Below are positions 40,253-50,943 of a stretch of 64,000 nucleotides of DNA, in pieces; within the stretch, counting starts at the first letter, position 1, and each line of letters begins with the position of its first letter. A program made the position numbers and the translations under genes. The notes below the pieces were generated by a model, which was not told where the DNA came from, did not search any database, and saw nothing but the letters and a program-made list of their open reading frames with translations. Source of the stretch: Bartonella sp. CM31XJBT (GTDB lineage: Bacteria; Pseudomonadota; Alphaproteobacteria; Rhizobiales; Rhizobiaceae); assembly GCF_028618555.1 (NCBI RefSeq), contig NZ_JAQITD010000006.1, forward strand, positions 44,675 to 108,674, given 5' to 3'.

Positions 40253-41944
40253 ATGAATGGTTCATTGGTACTCCTTCATCTTGCCGGCGCTATTTCTTTA
40301 CTTCTCTGGGCCACACGCATGGTGCGCACAGGAATTGAACGCGCCTATGGTGACAGACTTAAATATAAAATGTGCCACGTCATTTCAAAACCATTGTTTG
40401 CTGTAAGTTTTGGACTTTTTACAGCAATGATTTTACAAAGCTCTACAGCAATAACGCTCCTCGTTGGTTCTTTCGTTGAATCTGGTTTTGTCTCTGGAGT
40501 AGCAGGACTTATGGCTGTACGTGGAGGAGAATTAGGGTCAGCAATCGTTGTAAAAATTCTCACCTATGACCTCACTCTTGTTGTGCCCTTGTGTCTTTTA
40601 ATTGGCACTTGTATCTTCATGACAACAGAAAAACGTGAATGGCGTCAAATAGGACGTATTATCATCGGTATTGGTCTTTTGATTTTATCTTTAGAGATGA
40701 TAAGTACAGCGACAGAACCTTTACGTGAAAGCGAAATTTTGCCTAGCATCATTCGTTATCTTTCAACCGATCCTGTTTCCTCTTTTTTGTTGGCTGCTGG
40801 CTTAACCTACCTCTTACATTCATCCATCGCAGGAATCATTTTGCTGGTCAATTTTGCCAATTACGATCTTATTCATACGCAACTCTGTGTTGTCATGGTT
40901 CTTGGTGTTAACTTTGGCTCTTCTCTTATAGCACCACTTTTAACGCGCAACGCCTCTCCTAATACCCGCCTCGTTCCCTTAGGAAATTTACTCATGCGTG
41001 GGGCCGGTTCAATCCTTATACTTATCTTATTTCTCTCCTTTCACCCTCCCATCACATGGCTTGGCAATAACGCCCCTACTCAAGTGATCAACGCCCATAT
41101 CATTTTTAATGTTTTCATTCTCCTTGCTGGAATACCACTTTCAAAATGGGTTTTAAAATTAACCACTCAGATCGTGAATATAAGTGCAAAAAAAATGCAA
41201 GCTAACAAAACGCTCAATTTATCCGATCAAACAGCTCTTGATGACAGTGTTCTTGAACGCCCAACTCTCGCTCTCTCAAATGTCATGCGTGAAGTCATTC
41301 ATATTTGTGATCTTGTAGACATCATGCTAGAAAAAATCATGGGACTTTATGAAAATCCTGACCCCAATATTATTCGTGAACTCAACCAACTCAACACCAT
41401 ATTGGACAAAAAACATATCGCCATCAAACTTTATCTTGCACGATTAGCGGGACAAAAATTATCTGACGAAGAAGCTCTTCAAACGCAAGAACTTCTAGGC
41501 GCCTGTATAAAATTAGACCAAGCAGGCGATATCATTATTCATAATATGCTGATGCTGGTTAAAAAGAAACAACAAAAAGGTTTACAGTTCAGCAGCGAGG
41601 GCTGGAGTGATCTCCTTCGTTTCCACGCCATTGTACTAGCCAACGCGCATATAGCATTTAACGTTCTCGTCTCACGTGATACACATACTGCACACCTATT
41701 GGTACAAAAAAAAGATCAACTACGAAACTTAGAAAAAGAGATGAGTTTAAAACATTTTAAACGTCTGCGTGAAGGGGATCTCAAAAATGTAGAATCATCC
41801 AGTCTTCATCTCGACACTGTGCGCGACCTCAAACAAATCAACTCTCTTTTGACCTCAATGATCTACCCCATTTTAGAAGAACAGGGACTTCTTCAAAGTT
41901 CTCGTCTACGCACCCCTGCTGAAGAACAAACAGAAAAAACTTAA
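40253..41944 (+). CDS. Na+/Pi-cotransporter family protein with PhoU-like tail
   Basis: A 563-residue protein with about eight to nine hydrophobic segments and the two inverted QSS-type repeats of the NptA/PNaS family (LQSSTAITLLVGSF and LLHSSIAGIILLV). The last roughly 240 residues are soluble and helical, as in bacterial proteins of this family that carry a PhoU-like regulatory tail. Likely low-affinity phosphate transport; a role in phosphate efflux is also possible. Lies 70 bases after the MscS gene, possibly cotranscribed. Confidence 0.9.
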   Translation: MNGSLVLLHLAGAISLLLWATRMVRTGIERAYGDRLKYKMCHVISKPLFAVSFGLFTAMILQSSTAITLLVGSFVESGFVSGVAGLMAVRGGELGSAIVVKILTYDLTLVVPLCLLIGTCIFMTTEKREWRQIGRIIIGIGLLILSLEMISTATEPLRESEILPSIIRYLSTDPVSSFLLAAGLTYLLHSSIAGIILLVNFANYDLIHTQLCVVMVLGVNFGSSLIAPLLTRNASPNTRLVPLGNLLMRGAGSILILILFLSFHPPITWLGNNAPTQVINAHIIFNVFILLAGIPLSKWVLKLTTQIVNISAKKMQANKTLNLSDQTALDDSVLERPTLALSNVMREVIHICDLVDIMLEKIMGLYENPDPNIIRELNQLNTILDKKHIAIKLYLARLAGQKLSDEEALQTQELLGACIKLDQAGDIIIHNMLMLVKKKQQKGLQFSSEGWSDLLRFHAIVLANAHIAFNVLVSRDTHTAHLLVQKKDQLRNLEKEMSLKHFKRLREGDLKNVESSSLHLDTVRDLKQINSLLTSMIYPILEEQGLLQSSRLRTPAEEQTEKT

Positions 41945-42801
41945 ACTTTTCAAATAACTTAAATAAAACACACATCACATCGATTATTCAATTTTGAATA
42001 TGGTCAAGATATTGATTTAATCAAAACATCTTATTATTTGACAATTTAAATGAGCTTTCTTCATCGTAAATTTCTTTCATTTAAAATCTATTCATGATGA
42101 ATTGCTCAAAGTCATTTGCTTGCACATTACAAACAAAGCAGCATGTAGAATAGAACTCTTGAAGAAAGACATAAAAATGCCTAACCATCTCAAAGCCAAG
42201 ACTGTTAAACACATAAAGAGTAGGTCAAGAGTATGATAGTTCCAACCTAAACTCGCCTTGTAAAAAGGGGATCGCTTCACAGTAGCAGCAAAACAGAAAT
42301 GCTCTATAAGGAATGCAAAACCCCACAAAAATGCAATATTTATATCAAGATTTGTAGAGGTTAAACCTATACAGCCACGCTATAACGTGTCAACACAGCA
42401 GTTTTAATTTCAAACATCATTGATATCAATTGGCAAGCTCCAAACTTTTAAATATCCATTTTACTTATTGCTTTAATCACAGTTGTTTTTTTCAATTTAA
42501 GAGAGAGCTTAAAAAAGCTTATAAATACACTTTATGAGTTCTTAAAACATTTTCACTAATATTTTCTTATTTTATTCGTATTTCTCAATTAATTAATTTG
42601 TTTATAAATTAAAATGTATTATATATTTATACTTATTAAGTATTATTATGATATAAATGTGAATATTATTTTAATATAAAGGAAAGTAATAAGTAAAATC
42701 TCTAAAAGAAATATCCTTTCCACTGGGTAAAAAAGGAATAAACCTTGATTTTTACAAAGTTTACTCTAGTTACAATTTAAATTCAGGCAAAGGAGGGTAT
42801 C
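41945..42801. other. Intergenic region with a family 1 repeat
   Basis: 857 bases with no gene. 42030-42260 is a diverged family 1 repeat. The strongly A/T 42570-42660 stretch precedes the GlsB-type gene and may include its promoter. Confidence 0.5.
42030..42260 (+). repeat. Dispersed degenerate repeat, family 1
   Basis: CATCGTAAATTTCTTTCATT, ATCTATTCATGATGAATTG and a CACATTACAAAC block align in order with 21490-21560. It ends in TATGATAGTTCCA, matching the GATAGTGCCA block. Confidence 0.4.
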
Positions 42802-43053
42802 ATGGAAAATGCAAACATCGGCTGGATTGCAGCTATTGTCATTGGCGGGATTGCAGGTTGGGCTGCACAGTATATTATGAAAAGCCAAACAGGAATATTG
42901 TTAAATATTATCTTAGGGATTATTGGCGCTGCGCTAGCAAGCTTTCTTTTTAGTCTTTTAGGTGTAAGTTTTGCTGGTTGGCTTGGCTATCTTATTTCAG
43001 GTTTTATAGGAGCCTGTATTCTTATATGGATAGGACAAAAAATTCGATCATAG
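42802..43053 (+). CDS. GlsB/YeaQ/YmgE-family small membrane protein
   Basis: An 83-residue protein made almost entirely of three glycine-rich hydrophobic segments (GWIAAIVIGGIAGWAAQYIM, GILLNIILGIIGAALASFLF, GWLGYLISGFIGACILIWI). This is the transglycosylase-associated protein family, often stress-induced; the molecular role is unknown. A very strong ribosome site (AAAGGAGGG) precedes the ATG. Confidence 0.92.
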   Translation: MENANIGWIAAIVIGGIAGWAAQYIMKSQTGILLNIILGIIGAALASFLFSLLGVSFAGWLGYLISGFIGACILIWIGQKIRS

Positions 43054-44149
43054 AGTATTTATTTTTTACACCTTTTGGGATTCAATACAAAACTAGGAAA
43101 CAACTAGCAGAGTTTGAAATATTTCCTTGTAACTTGTTGTTACCAATTTTGATATGATGGTGAGATGCTTAAGCTGCGATTTTAGGCATACACCATCACC
43201 GTATTATAAAACGAAATGCAGTAAAGAACTTTATAACGCACCATTTCATACCTATATAAACTTACGCATATCAGGAGAGATATGTTGCGTTATTTTAACG
43301 AAATACGAACTGATTTTTGTACCACGTGCGCAAATCCAGCATATCTCACTGTAATAACAATTCATAAGGTTACAAAAATCACTAACGATGATTAAAAATT
43401 CTACCGTATAATGCTAATACCTATACACTCTATCAACAATACCCTTTTTACCAAGAAAACTCGAAGAGCTTTTTTGCATCTTAAGAAATAAAGAGAGACG
43501 GTAAGAACAAAATGATAAAGAATTTTTTCTAATCTATGAAAGAAAATAGTATATAAAATAAATATGAAATAATATTAATGTAACTTTATTATAGAATTAA
43601 TACACATTATGTTATGTGAAGTAATTTTTAACAATTTTAATAATATAATATATTTTAAATTTTTCAAAAATATATGCATTAATATAAACTTCTTGATTAT
43701 AAAGAATACGATCCCCTTTACATCTCAATTCAAAAGATTTGAATATCTCTTCACTTTCTAAAGTATAAAATAAAATTTTGTTCCTCTTAAAACTTCCTCT
43801 TTATATCATCTTGCATAGATGAATTTTTAGCTCTTCTTTATATGCGTTACAAACGAATTTTAAAGTACGAAACATTTTTCCCATTGCTCTCATGCGATAA
43901 AGAAATTTCCGTAACGCATTGTGAAAGCGCCTTGGATAAAACATAATACCTTATTTTGCTTTTTTAATGAAAATAATCCTATAATATATACTTCCCGCAT
44001 ATCTTCTTTTAAAGACCTTTGCAATCGACTTTCCCTTTGATATCTTCCTGTTAAAATCTTGCTGCTTTTATACTCCTTGTATTACAATAGAGCTATCTAT
44101 TTAACCCAACATAACATATGGAATAAGACTTTAGCTGTGGAGTAAAACG
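43054..44149. other. 1.1-kb AT-rich non-coding region
   Basis: Nothing recognised. The 66-codon frame at 43154-43354 has no ribosome site and an improbable composition. The last 50 bases should contain the ubiC promoter. Confidence 0.5.
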
Positions 44150-44656
44150 ATGTCTGATCTTGAAGATTCCATCTTACCGCCTCTAAAGTGGTTCTCTGAT
44201 CAAAATCCTCCAATACCAGAAAACGTTCGCGATTGGCTCATGGAATCGGGCTCGATGACGCTTCGATTAAAGAAATATTGTACCTGCCTCCAAGTTCAAC
44301 CACAACGCGAATGTTTTATTACGCGAGATAAATTAACAGAAGAAGCAGAGCATCTCCCCGAAAGTGCGCGTTATTGGCTACGCGAAATCATATTAATGGG
44401 AGATAATAAACCTTGGCTCCTTGGACGCACTGTAATTCCACAAGAAACCCTCCTACACAATCAAGCCTTGATGCATTTGGGAACTGTACCTCTAGGACAT
44501 TATTTATTTAACAATGACAAATTAACCCGCGATTACATTCATATTGGTCAACAAGGTGCACTATGGGCACGCCGTTCCCGTTTGCGGTTAACGGGTAAGC
44601 CATTGTTGCTAACTGAACTATTTTTAACAGATTCACCACTGTATCCCCACAAATAG
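44150..44656 (+). CDS. ubiC: Chorismate--pyruvate lyase family protein (UbiC-like)
   Basis: A 168-residue soluble protein matching Ubi[21 protein letters not shown] at the N-terminus, [20 protein letters not shown] in the middle (active-site Arg and the R-T-V-I-P strand), and [20 protein letters not shown] then [10 protein letters not shown] at the end. UbiC splits chorismate into 4-hydroxybenzoate and pyruvate, the first committed step of ubiquinone synthesis. Stands alone, away from other ubi genes. Confidence 0.9.
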   Translation: MSDLEDSILPPLKWFSDQNPPIPENVRDWLMESGSMTLRLKKYCTCLQVQPQRECFITRDKLTEEAEHLPESARYWLREIILMGDNKPWLLGRTVIPQETLLHNQALMHLGTVPLGHYLFNNDKLTRDYIHIGQQGALWARRSRLRLTGKPLLLTELFLTDSPLYPHK

Positions 44657-45333
44657 AGGTTACTCATTTTATTCTGCATAATTTATAGATTTTATATAGC
44701 TTATAAGGGATTTAATCAGAGAAAAGAATTTCAAAATTATCTCAAGAACACATTAAAAACAAAGATTTCTTTTCAAAATATCCTTTTATTTCATAAACTC
44801 AGCTTAAAAAATCTCTTCCCTAGAAAAAACGTTCTAAAATTCTGATTTTCTTATCATTAAAACCAGCACTTGAATTAAAAAGATACACGCCATATTGATA
44901 AAACCATCTATATTTAAATTTCTTACCGAATAATCACTACTCTAAATATGGTAACTCTTTATCAAACAAATGCTTTGAAACAGCAAAAAAGACAATAATA
45001 CACTCCCCAAAATTGGAAATCTGTATCAATTAACTTAATCATCCTGTTTTAAAATTTTTAACAGTGCAAATAATAGATCTTTTTTAAAAAGTAAAAACTC
45101 TATAACCTTTTTGTTTTTTAATGATCTAACAGCTTTGAAGAACAGAAAAATATAATACATAAAAGAATGTTTATTGCTCTATAAGAGCCAAAAAAACTTC
45201 GTTGATTTCAAAAAAATATTTTTTTGATAATAGTATGTATATAAAAAATAAATGATATTTATCAACATCCTACTGATTTATAAAGGTGACGCACAATAAA
45301 AAATATTTTCCCATCCCATTGAATTAACAAGAT
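44657..45333. other. Intergenic region, nothing recognised
   Basis: 677 bases between convergent ubiC and the YqeY gene. No hairpin with T tract was noticed, and no gene. Confidence 0.5.
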
Positions 45334-45798
45334 CTATTGCAATTTTTTACGAAGACTATTGCACACTTTAGAAAAATTCATTTGCCCCGCATACCGTTCC
45401 TTAAGCCATGCCATCACCTTACCTATATCGCGTAATTTTTCAGCCTTTGTTTGTGCCAAAGCTTCACAAAGAACCTGTTCTACTTCCATCTCCTTAAGTT
45501 GATAGGGAAGAAATTCACGAATAACTTCTATTTCTGCTTGTCCTCTCTCTGCCAATTCCAAGCAACCAGACTCTTTATAGGCTCGCATCAATTCTTCACG
45601 CTGTTGAAGCATTTTAGTGAAAACAGACTGTATCTGCTGATCATCCACTTCTAGCTTCCCCTCATCATAATAAAGAATATCACGATCCCTAACTGCAGCA
45701 TTCATTAAACGAAGTGTAGCAAGACGCGCACTATCTTGCACTTTCAAAGCAGCCCTAAGAGCCCCATCAATCTGGTTACGCAACATAAATTTATCCAA
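45334..45798 (-). CDS. GatB/YqeY domain protein
   Basis: A 154-residue soluble protein with the YqeY pattern: LRNQIDGALRAALKVQDSAR, LRLMNAAVRDRDI, VFTKMLQQREELMRAYKESG, IEVIREFLPYQL and IGKVMAWLKERYAGQM near the end. Related to the tail domain of the GatB amidotransferase; probable role in tRNA-dependent processes, unproven. It is divergent from carA with a 246-base gap, an arrangement common in Rhizobiales. Confidence 0.92.
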   Translation of the reverse strand: MDKFMLRNQIDGALRAALKVQDSARLATLRLMNAAVRDRDILYYDEGKLEVDDQQIQSVFTKMLQQREELMRAYKESGCLELAERGQAEIEVIREFLPYQLKEMEVEQVLCEALAQTKAEKLRDIGKVMAWLKERYAGQMNFSKVCNSLRKKLQ

Positions 45799-46044
45799 TT
45801 TTGTTCAAGAAGAATATGCCTTTTAACCAATCTTTATCCATCTTGCAATGGAAGATAAAAAAATAATTAAGGACTCGATCTTCGAAAAGCTAAAACAAGA
45901 CTTTACCTCTTCATGGAATGTACTTATACTGCCTATTTCAAGCGAAACGTTACCAGAATAATATACACAGCATCTGTTAAAGGTATGATTTTTGTGTAAA
46001 GTTGGTCATTATACCTTTCAGAGAATAAATTGTGGATACATACT

Positions 46045-47241
46045 ATGATACAAGCAACTTCACCCAGCCACCCTTGGAGTATCAAAAAACCGACAGCCCT
46101 CTTAGTCTTAGCAGATGGAACCGTTATTGAAGGCAAAGGAGCAGGTGCTACAGGTATCGCTGAAGCTGAAGTGTGTTTTAACACCGCCATCACAGGCTAT
46201 GAAGAAATCCTCACCGACCCATCATACACACAACAAATCGTTAATTTTACTTTTCCTCATATAGGAAATGTAGGGGCAAATAGCGAAGATATTGAAGATC
46301 TCTCTCCTCTCAATTGTCATGGTGCTGTTGGCGCTATTTTCAAAGCAGATATTACACATCCCTCAAATTATCGATCCAATGAAAATCTTCATCAATGGCT
46401 TAAAACGCGTAAAATTATTGCACTTTGTGGTATTGATACACGTGCACTCACAATTCTTATTCGTGAAAAAGGTGCACAAAATGCTGTCATTGCACATGAT
46501 GCTAATGGAAACTTTGATATTCCTTCTTTAAAGAAACGTGCGCAAAAATGGCACGGTCTCGTCAATCTTGACCTTACGAAAGACGTGACATCTCAATCAT
46601 CAATGCAATGGAATGAAAAACCATGGAGTTGGAATAAAGGATACGGTACAAACAATGTGCACAATCTTCATATCATTGCAATTGACTACGGTATTAAGCG
46701 CAATATTCTTCGCCTTATGGCAACACAAAAAGCCCGCATTACTGTTGTGCCTGCCCACACAACTGCAAAAGAAATTCTGGCAATGAACCCTGATGGCGTT
46801 TTTCTTTCTAATGGACCAGGAGACCCCGCAGCTACAGCTCAATATGCCATTCCAACGATTAAAACATTAATTGATCATAATTTGCCAATTTTTGGAATAT
46901 GTCTTGGTCATCAACTTCTCGCTCTTACGGTTGGTGCAAAAACCGTGAAAATGCACCAAGGACATCATGGTGCCAACCACCCAGTTAAAGACCTTAACAC
47001 TGGAAAAGTTGAGATTGTATCGATGAATCACGGTTTTACCGTAGATTCTTCCTCTTTACCACAACATGTTCAAGAAACACATATTTCTCTCTTTGATGGT
47101 TCAAACTGTGGTATTCGAATCATTGGAAAACCTGTTTTTTCTGTTCAATATCACCCCGAAGCTTCTCCTGGACCACAAGATAGCCACTACCTCTTTCAGC
47201 ATTTTTGTGATCTCATTATGAATTATAAAAAAATATCTTAA
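46045..47241 (+). CDS. carA: Carbamoyl-phosphate synthase small (glutaminase) subunit
   Basis: Supplies ammonia from glutamine to CarB for arginine and pyrimidine synthesis. The N-terminal CarA domain (ADGTVIEGKGAGA, CFNTAITGYEEILTDPSY) is followed by a class I glutaminase domain with FGICLGHQLLAL (nucleophilic Cys) and the HPEASPGPQD histidine/glutamate pair. I start at the ATG giving MIQATSPSHPW (398 residues), which lines up with alphaproteobacterial CarA; a TTG five codons upstream is the alternative. carB is not adjacent. Confidence 0.96.
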   Translation: MIQATSPSHPWSIKKPTALLVLADGTVIEGKGAGATGIAEAEVCFNTAITGYEEILTDPSYTQQIVNFTFPHIGNVGANSEDIEDLSPLNCHGAVGAIFKADITHPSNYRSNENLHQWLKTRKIIALCGIDTRALTILIREKGAQNAVIAHDANGNFDIPSLKKRAQKWHGLVNLDLTKDVTSQSSMQWNEKPWSWNKGYGTNNVHNLHIIAIDYGIKRNILRLMATQKARITVVPAHTTAKEILAMNPDGVFLSNGPGDPAATAQYAIPTIKTLIDHNLPIFGICLGHQLLALTVGAKTVKMHQGHHGANHPVKDLNTGKVEIVSMNHGFTVDSSSLPQHVQETHISLFDGSNCGIRIIGKPVFSVQYHPEASPGPQDSHYLFQHFCDLIMNYKKIS

Positions 47242-48114
47242 AATAAAAAGCCTCACCTTTTAACTTCTCTCCTTTAAATTATATCATCTTCCTACGTACA
47301 ATTATATTATTTTTATACCTACAACTTATTGAAGTTGTATTATTATTTATCATTCTGAAACTAAAAAGAGCGCACTGAATAACTTAAATTTTTCTCCTTC
47401 CTCTTCTCTTAAGGTCGTATCCATCAAAATCATTGGCTTCTCCCCCCAAGCAAGGTAAGTGTATCGATAAAAACTATTTTTAAAAAGAGTAAAGTGTCTA
47501 AACTTCAAATAAGCATTTGATTCACAATACAATTTTAAGCATTCTATTTTGCATGAGAAGCATAACTCCTCCTAAAGAATAAAAAAAAATTAAAGTGTGA
47601 AACAATGCAACAAATCTCTACTTTTTAAAAGATATTGCCGTAGATGGTTTTGAAAACTGTAAAGCCGAATAAAAAAGTAATAGCAAAACAGAAAACATCT
47701 TTTCAATTTTACAACTTTATATTCTTCCAAAATGAGGTTTTCTTTCGATTCCAGAAGTTATGCCAACAAATATAAGCAATATTTACTTCCAATTTGCCAT
47801 ATAAAATTTGGAATTGTTCATACAATACTGATACATCTAACGCAGATACGTTTTAATCTTTTGTTTTCAATATGCTGCTGCATTAGCACTGGATATTAAT
47901 TTGCAAGCAATAGAAAAAATACGGAGTCCCCTATACAAACAATATCACAAAATAAAAAAAATTATTTGCACTAAATGAGAAGGATATATCGATATTTTAT
48001 ATAACACTTTGTTAAACAAATATCACAAAAAACTTTCTGCCTATAAAATGATACATTTTGTTTATCTTGTGCATTCTTCTAGCAAAATAGTACGTACCGG
48101 CCTCTCTCAACAAA
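47242..48114. other. Intergenic region, nothing recognised
   Basis: 873 bases between convergent carA and the MFS gene. A 60-codon minus-strand frame at 47350-47532 is not protein-like. No terminator was seen. Confidence 0.5.
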
Positions 48115-49344
48115 TTAACGTACCCGCAAGGCAAAAATAACTGTCGCAACGACAAGAAGAAAAAAGCCTCCAACAAAAGGAGCACCTGAAAAATAAAACA
48201 GTGCATTTTTATCTGTAAAACATTCAAAAAGAAACACATAAAAAACAGAACCAAATGTTAAACTTAATGAAATAACAGATGTCATCGCTCCTTGCAGTTC
48301 TCCTTGTACATTTGTCGGTACCTGCGCTGAAGCAATCGCACGTATAGGTGCATGAACAAGATATTCAAGCATTGTACACATACAAACCATATAAACCATC
48401 CACCCCTGCGTCGCGAATGTATAGCCCAGCATAGCAACGGAGGCAAACAAAAGCCCCACTATAACAATATGCCAATCACTCCATCGTTTAGAAAAATAAG
48501 GCAAAAAGAGAGCGACTACAATAAATTGGCCTATCCCAAAAACACTATAGGAGAGTCCAATAGAAAAAGAACTCCAATCATAGCGTTCTTTTGCAATGAA
48601 CGCCCAAATGCTTAACCATACAGATTCCGCAAACCAATAAAGAAAAAAGACCAATAACACCCAAAGAACCATCGGATATTGTTTCAGGTGCCAAAAAGCA
48701 CCTAAGGGATTTGCCCGCTTAATATCAAAAAAGCGCCTATTCCATAAAGAAAGGGTTTCTGGAAGCATAACCCAAGAAAAAATAAAATTAATGAGTGAAA
48801 AACCAACAGCAAAATAAAACGGAATACGCGGACCAAACTGACCTAAAAAACCACCAATAAACGATCCTAAAATAAACCCCAATGCGGATGCAATGCCTAA
48901 CAGACCAAAATTGCGTGTACGGGTTTTATCATCAGATATATCCGCAAGATAAGCTGTACAAGTTGCAAAACTAGCGCCACTTATCCCTGACAAAAGACGC
49001 CCGATAAATAACATAGAATAGCTCCATGCTATAGCACATATGAGATTATCAAGAGCAAAGCAGATAATAGAGAGAAGCAAAATAGGACGACGACCATAAC
49101 GATCAGAGAGATTGCCAATAACAGGAGCAAACAAAAACTGCATCACTGAATAAGCTGCAAGTAATTTTCCTCTTTCTACAAAAGATGTACTAACCTCTTT
49201 TCCAGTTAATTGAGAAAAATATTCAGGCAAAACAGGACAAATGATCGCAATACAAAGAATATCTAACAATAAAGTGATGAACACTAAAATGAGCCCACGC
49301 TGAACAAATTTCGGATTGAGCATTTGGTCTTGCATAACATACAC
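48115..49344 (-). CDS. MFS transporter, TetA(drug:H+ antiporter)-like
   Basis: A 409-residue protein with twelve hydrophobic segments. The loop 2-3 signature GNLSDRYGRRPILLLS is the MFS motif A. The motif C-like GFILGSFIGGFLGQFGPRIP in helix 5 is typical of the 12-helix drug:proton antiporters (TetA/TCR group). SPVLP-type ICPVLPEYF is in helix 1. Substrate cannot be inferred: chromosomal members in Rhizobiales are common and need not confer drug resistance. Either ATG 1 or ATG 4 could be the start. Confidence 0.88.
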   Translation of the reverse strand: MYVMQDQMLNPKFVQRGLILVFITLLLDILCIAIICPVLPEYFSQLTGKEVSTSFVERGKLLAAYSVMQFLFAPVIGNLSDRYGRRPILLLSIICFALDNLICAIAWSYSMLFIGRLLSGISGASFATCTAYLADISDDKTRTRNFGLLGIASALGFILGSFIGGFLGQFGPRIPFYFAVGFSLINFIFSWVMLPETLSLWNRRFFDIKRANPLGAFWHLKQYPMVLWVLLVFFLYWFAESVWLSIWAFIAKERYDWSSFSIGLSYSVFGIGQFIVVALFLPYFSKRWSDWHIVIVGLLFASVAMLGYTFATQGWMVYMVCMCTMLEYLVHAPIRAIASAQVPTNVQGELQGAMTSVISLSLTFGSVFYVFLFECFTDKNALFYFSGAPFVGGFFLLVVATVIFALRVR

Positions 49345-50103
49345 ACTATTTTACGCATACAATGACTCCCCCGCTATCTTTTAACTCCCTTTTCCTTTTA
49401 AAAGTATTCTATACCGTATACTTTTCACATATGAAATAATAACAAAGTAAAAATTTAAGTAAGAGTCAAGATAAAACTGTAAAATTACGTTTTAATTGGT
49501 GTATCTTTAGTTGCTATCTCATTGTCAAAGAATAAAAATTTTTTTTGCATTATACGAACAAAATATTTGTGCGACAAACTCATGAACAAAATTTCATGAA
49601 ACACAGAGTATTTCCAATAGTTTTAGAGACATTACGATGAATTTTATCAGACATCATTTTCCCCTCTCATCCCACCGTTTTCAGGAATCTCAATTCCATT
49701 GGATACGTTAGATATCCTATAGTAATTGAAACCTTTTAAAAGATAAGCTCTTAAAAAATTTTCTTACCCTCAGAATATGCTATAAAGTTAAAGCAGCAAC
49801 ACCAGAATAGCTTAACAACGTAAAAAGCTCATCATATTTTTAAAAATATTTATTTGACAATAATTTTGATTAAAAAATAAGTATATTATAGAGAAAAATC
49901 CTTTAATTCTATAATCTTAGAAAAGATTCATATCGTTTGCAATTTGTGTAACCTTAAAAACCATGATTTTATCTTTATATTCATTGATACTCTTAATGAT
50001 TGTATGCTAGCATTAAATCTAACGATGATCATGATAAGCATTTAAAAAATAGCACTTTTAGAAATAGTTCGTCATGAATTTTTAATTCAAAATGGTGTAT
50101 AAA
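49345..50103. other. Intergenic region between divergent genes
   Basis: About 750 bases. A short AAGTAAGAGTC block at 49458 recalls the start of family 1 repeats. Promoters for the MFS and DUF1460 genes are expected. No gene seen. Confidence 0.45.
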
Positions 50104-50943
50104 ATGCGAAAAATATCCCTATTAATTCTCATATTAATGTTGGTAACAGGATGTGATGTTCAGGATTCTGATTCACAAGAGAGTACTGTAGAAAATAAAA
50201 TAAAAACACCACAAACAACCAACGTAAACCTAGATCCCTATACTCTAAATAAATTAAATGCTCTTCTCAAAAAACGTTCAGAAACAAATTATCAGGAAAA
50301 AGGGGCACTAATTGACTTTCTTTCTGAAGCTTTTTTAGGGACACCTTACCAAGCAAATATGTTACATGGCTCAGAAAATACACCAGAAAAACTGATTATT
50401 GATTTTAGAGGCTTAGATTGCTTCACTTATCTGGATTATGTTGAAGCATTGCGCAAATCAACATCCCAAACAGAATTCATAAATAACGTCATAAAAACGC
50501 GTTATATTAACGGTAATGTTCATTTTTTAAATCGGAAACATTTTTTTACGGATTGGGCTTATAGAGAATATAAACTCGCCACTGATATTACCGCTGAAAT
50601 AAGTCCCCATGCGGTAAAAATAGAAAAATATCTCAATAAAAAAGCTGATGGTGGAAGCTATCTACCTGGGTTGCCAGTTGTGAAACGCACAATAACGTAT
50701 ATTCCAAGTAACTTTATTAATGAGGAGGTTATAGGTCGTTTACAGTCTGGTGATTTCATTGGTATTTATACGAAACTTGCTGGATTGGATGTAACACATG
50801 TGGGCTTCTTTATCATGACAGATAAAGGGCCAATGTTAAGAAATGCTTCTTCACGAAAAGAAAACGAAAAAGTCGTTGATTCTCCTTTTATGAATTATGT
50901 TGAAAAAACACCAGGAATCATTGTTTTAAGAGCTCTTGAATAA
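50104..50943 (+). CDS. DUF1460 lipoprotein (putative peptidoglycan amidase-like)
   Basis: A 279-residue lipoprotein. The signal has lipobox LVTG-C (acylated Cys about residue 17), followed by a polar linker and a DUF1460 domain. Visible are the catalytic-type cysteine context FRGLDCFTYLDYVEAL, the middle KRTITYIPSNFI, and the conserved histidine context LDVTHVGFFIMTDKGPMLRN, then ASSRKEN. DUF1460 adopts an NlpC/P60-like fold, and characterised members hydrolyse peptidoglycan peptides or act as N-acetylmuramoyl-alanine amidases. The in-frame ATG four codons upstream is possible; I prefer MRKIS as a signal-peptide start. The patchy distribution of the family hints at transfer. Confidence 0.85.
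   Translation: MRKISLLILILMLVTGCDVQDSDSQESTVENKIKTPQTTNVNLDPYTLNKLNALLKKRSETNYQEKGALIDFLSEAFLGTPYQANMLHGSENTPEKLIIDFRGLDCFTYLDYVEALRKSTSQTEFINNVIKTRYINGNVHFLNRKHFFTDWAYREYKLATDITAEISPHAVKIEKYLNKKADGGSYLPGLPVVKRTITYIPSNFINEEVIGRLQSGDFIGIYTKLAGLDVTHVGFFIMTDKGPMLRNASSRKENEKVVDSPFMNYVEKTPGIIVLRALE

Noticed and set aside
43154..43354. 66-codon plus-strand frame after the GlsB-type gene
   Set aside because: Many cysteines, no ribosome site and no recognisable fold; likely chance.
47350..47532. 60-codon minus-strand frame
   Set aside because: Composition is poor and there is no ribosome site; the acidic patch LREEEGEKF alone is not enough to call a gene.
48115..49344. Tetracycline-resistance gene
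   Set aside because: The protein is TetA-like in fold and motifs, but chromosomal MFS pumps of this kind are common and substrate cannot be read from sequence; no mobile-element context.
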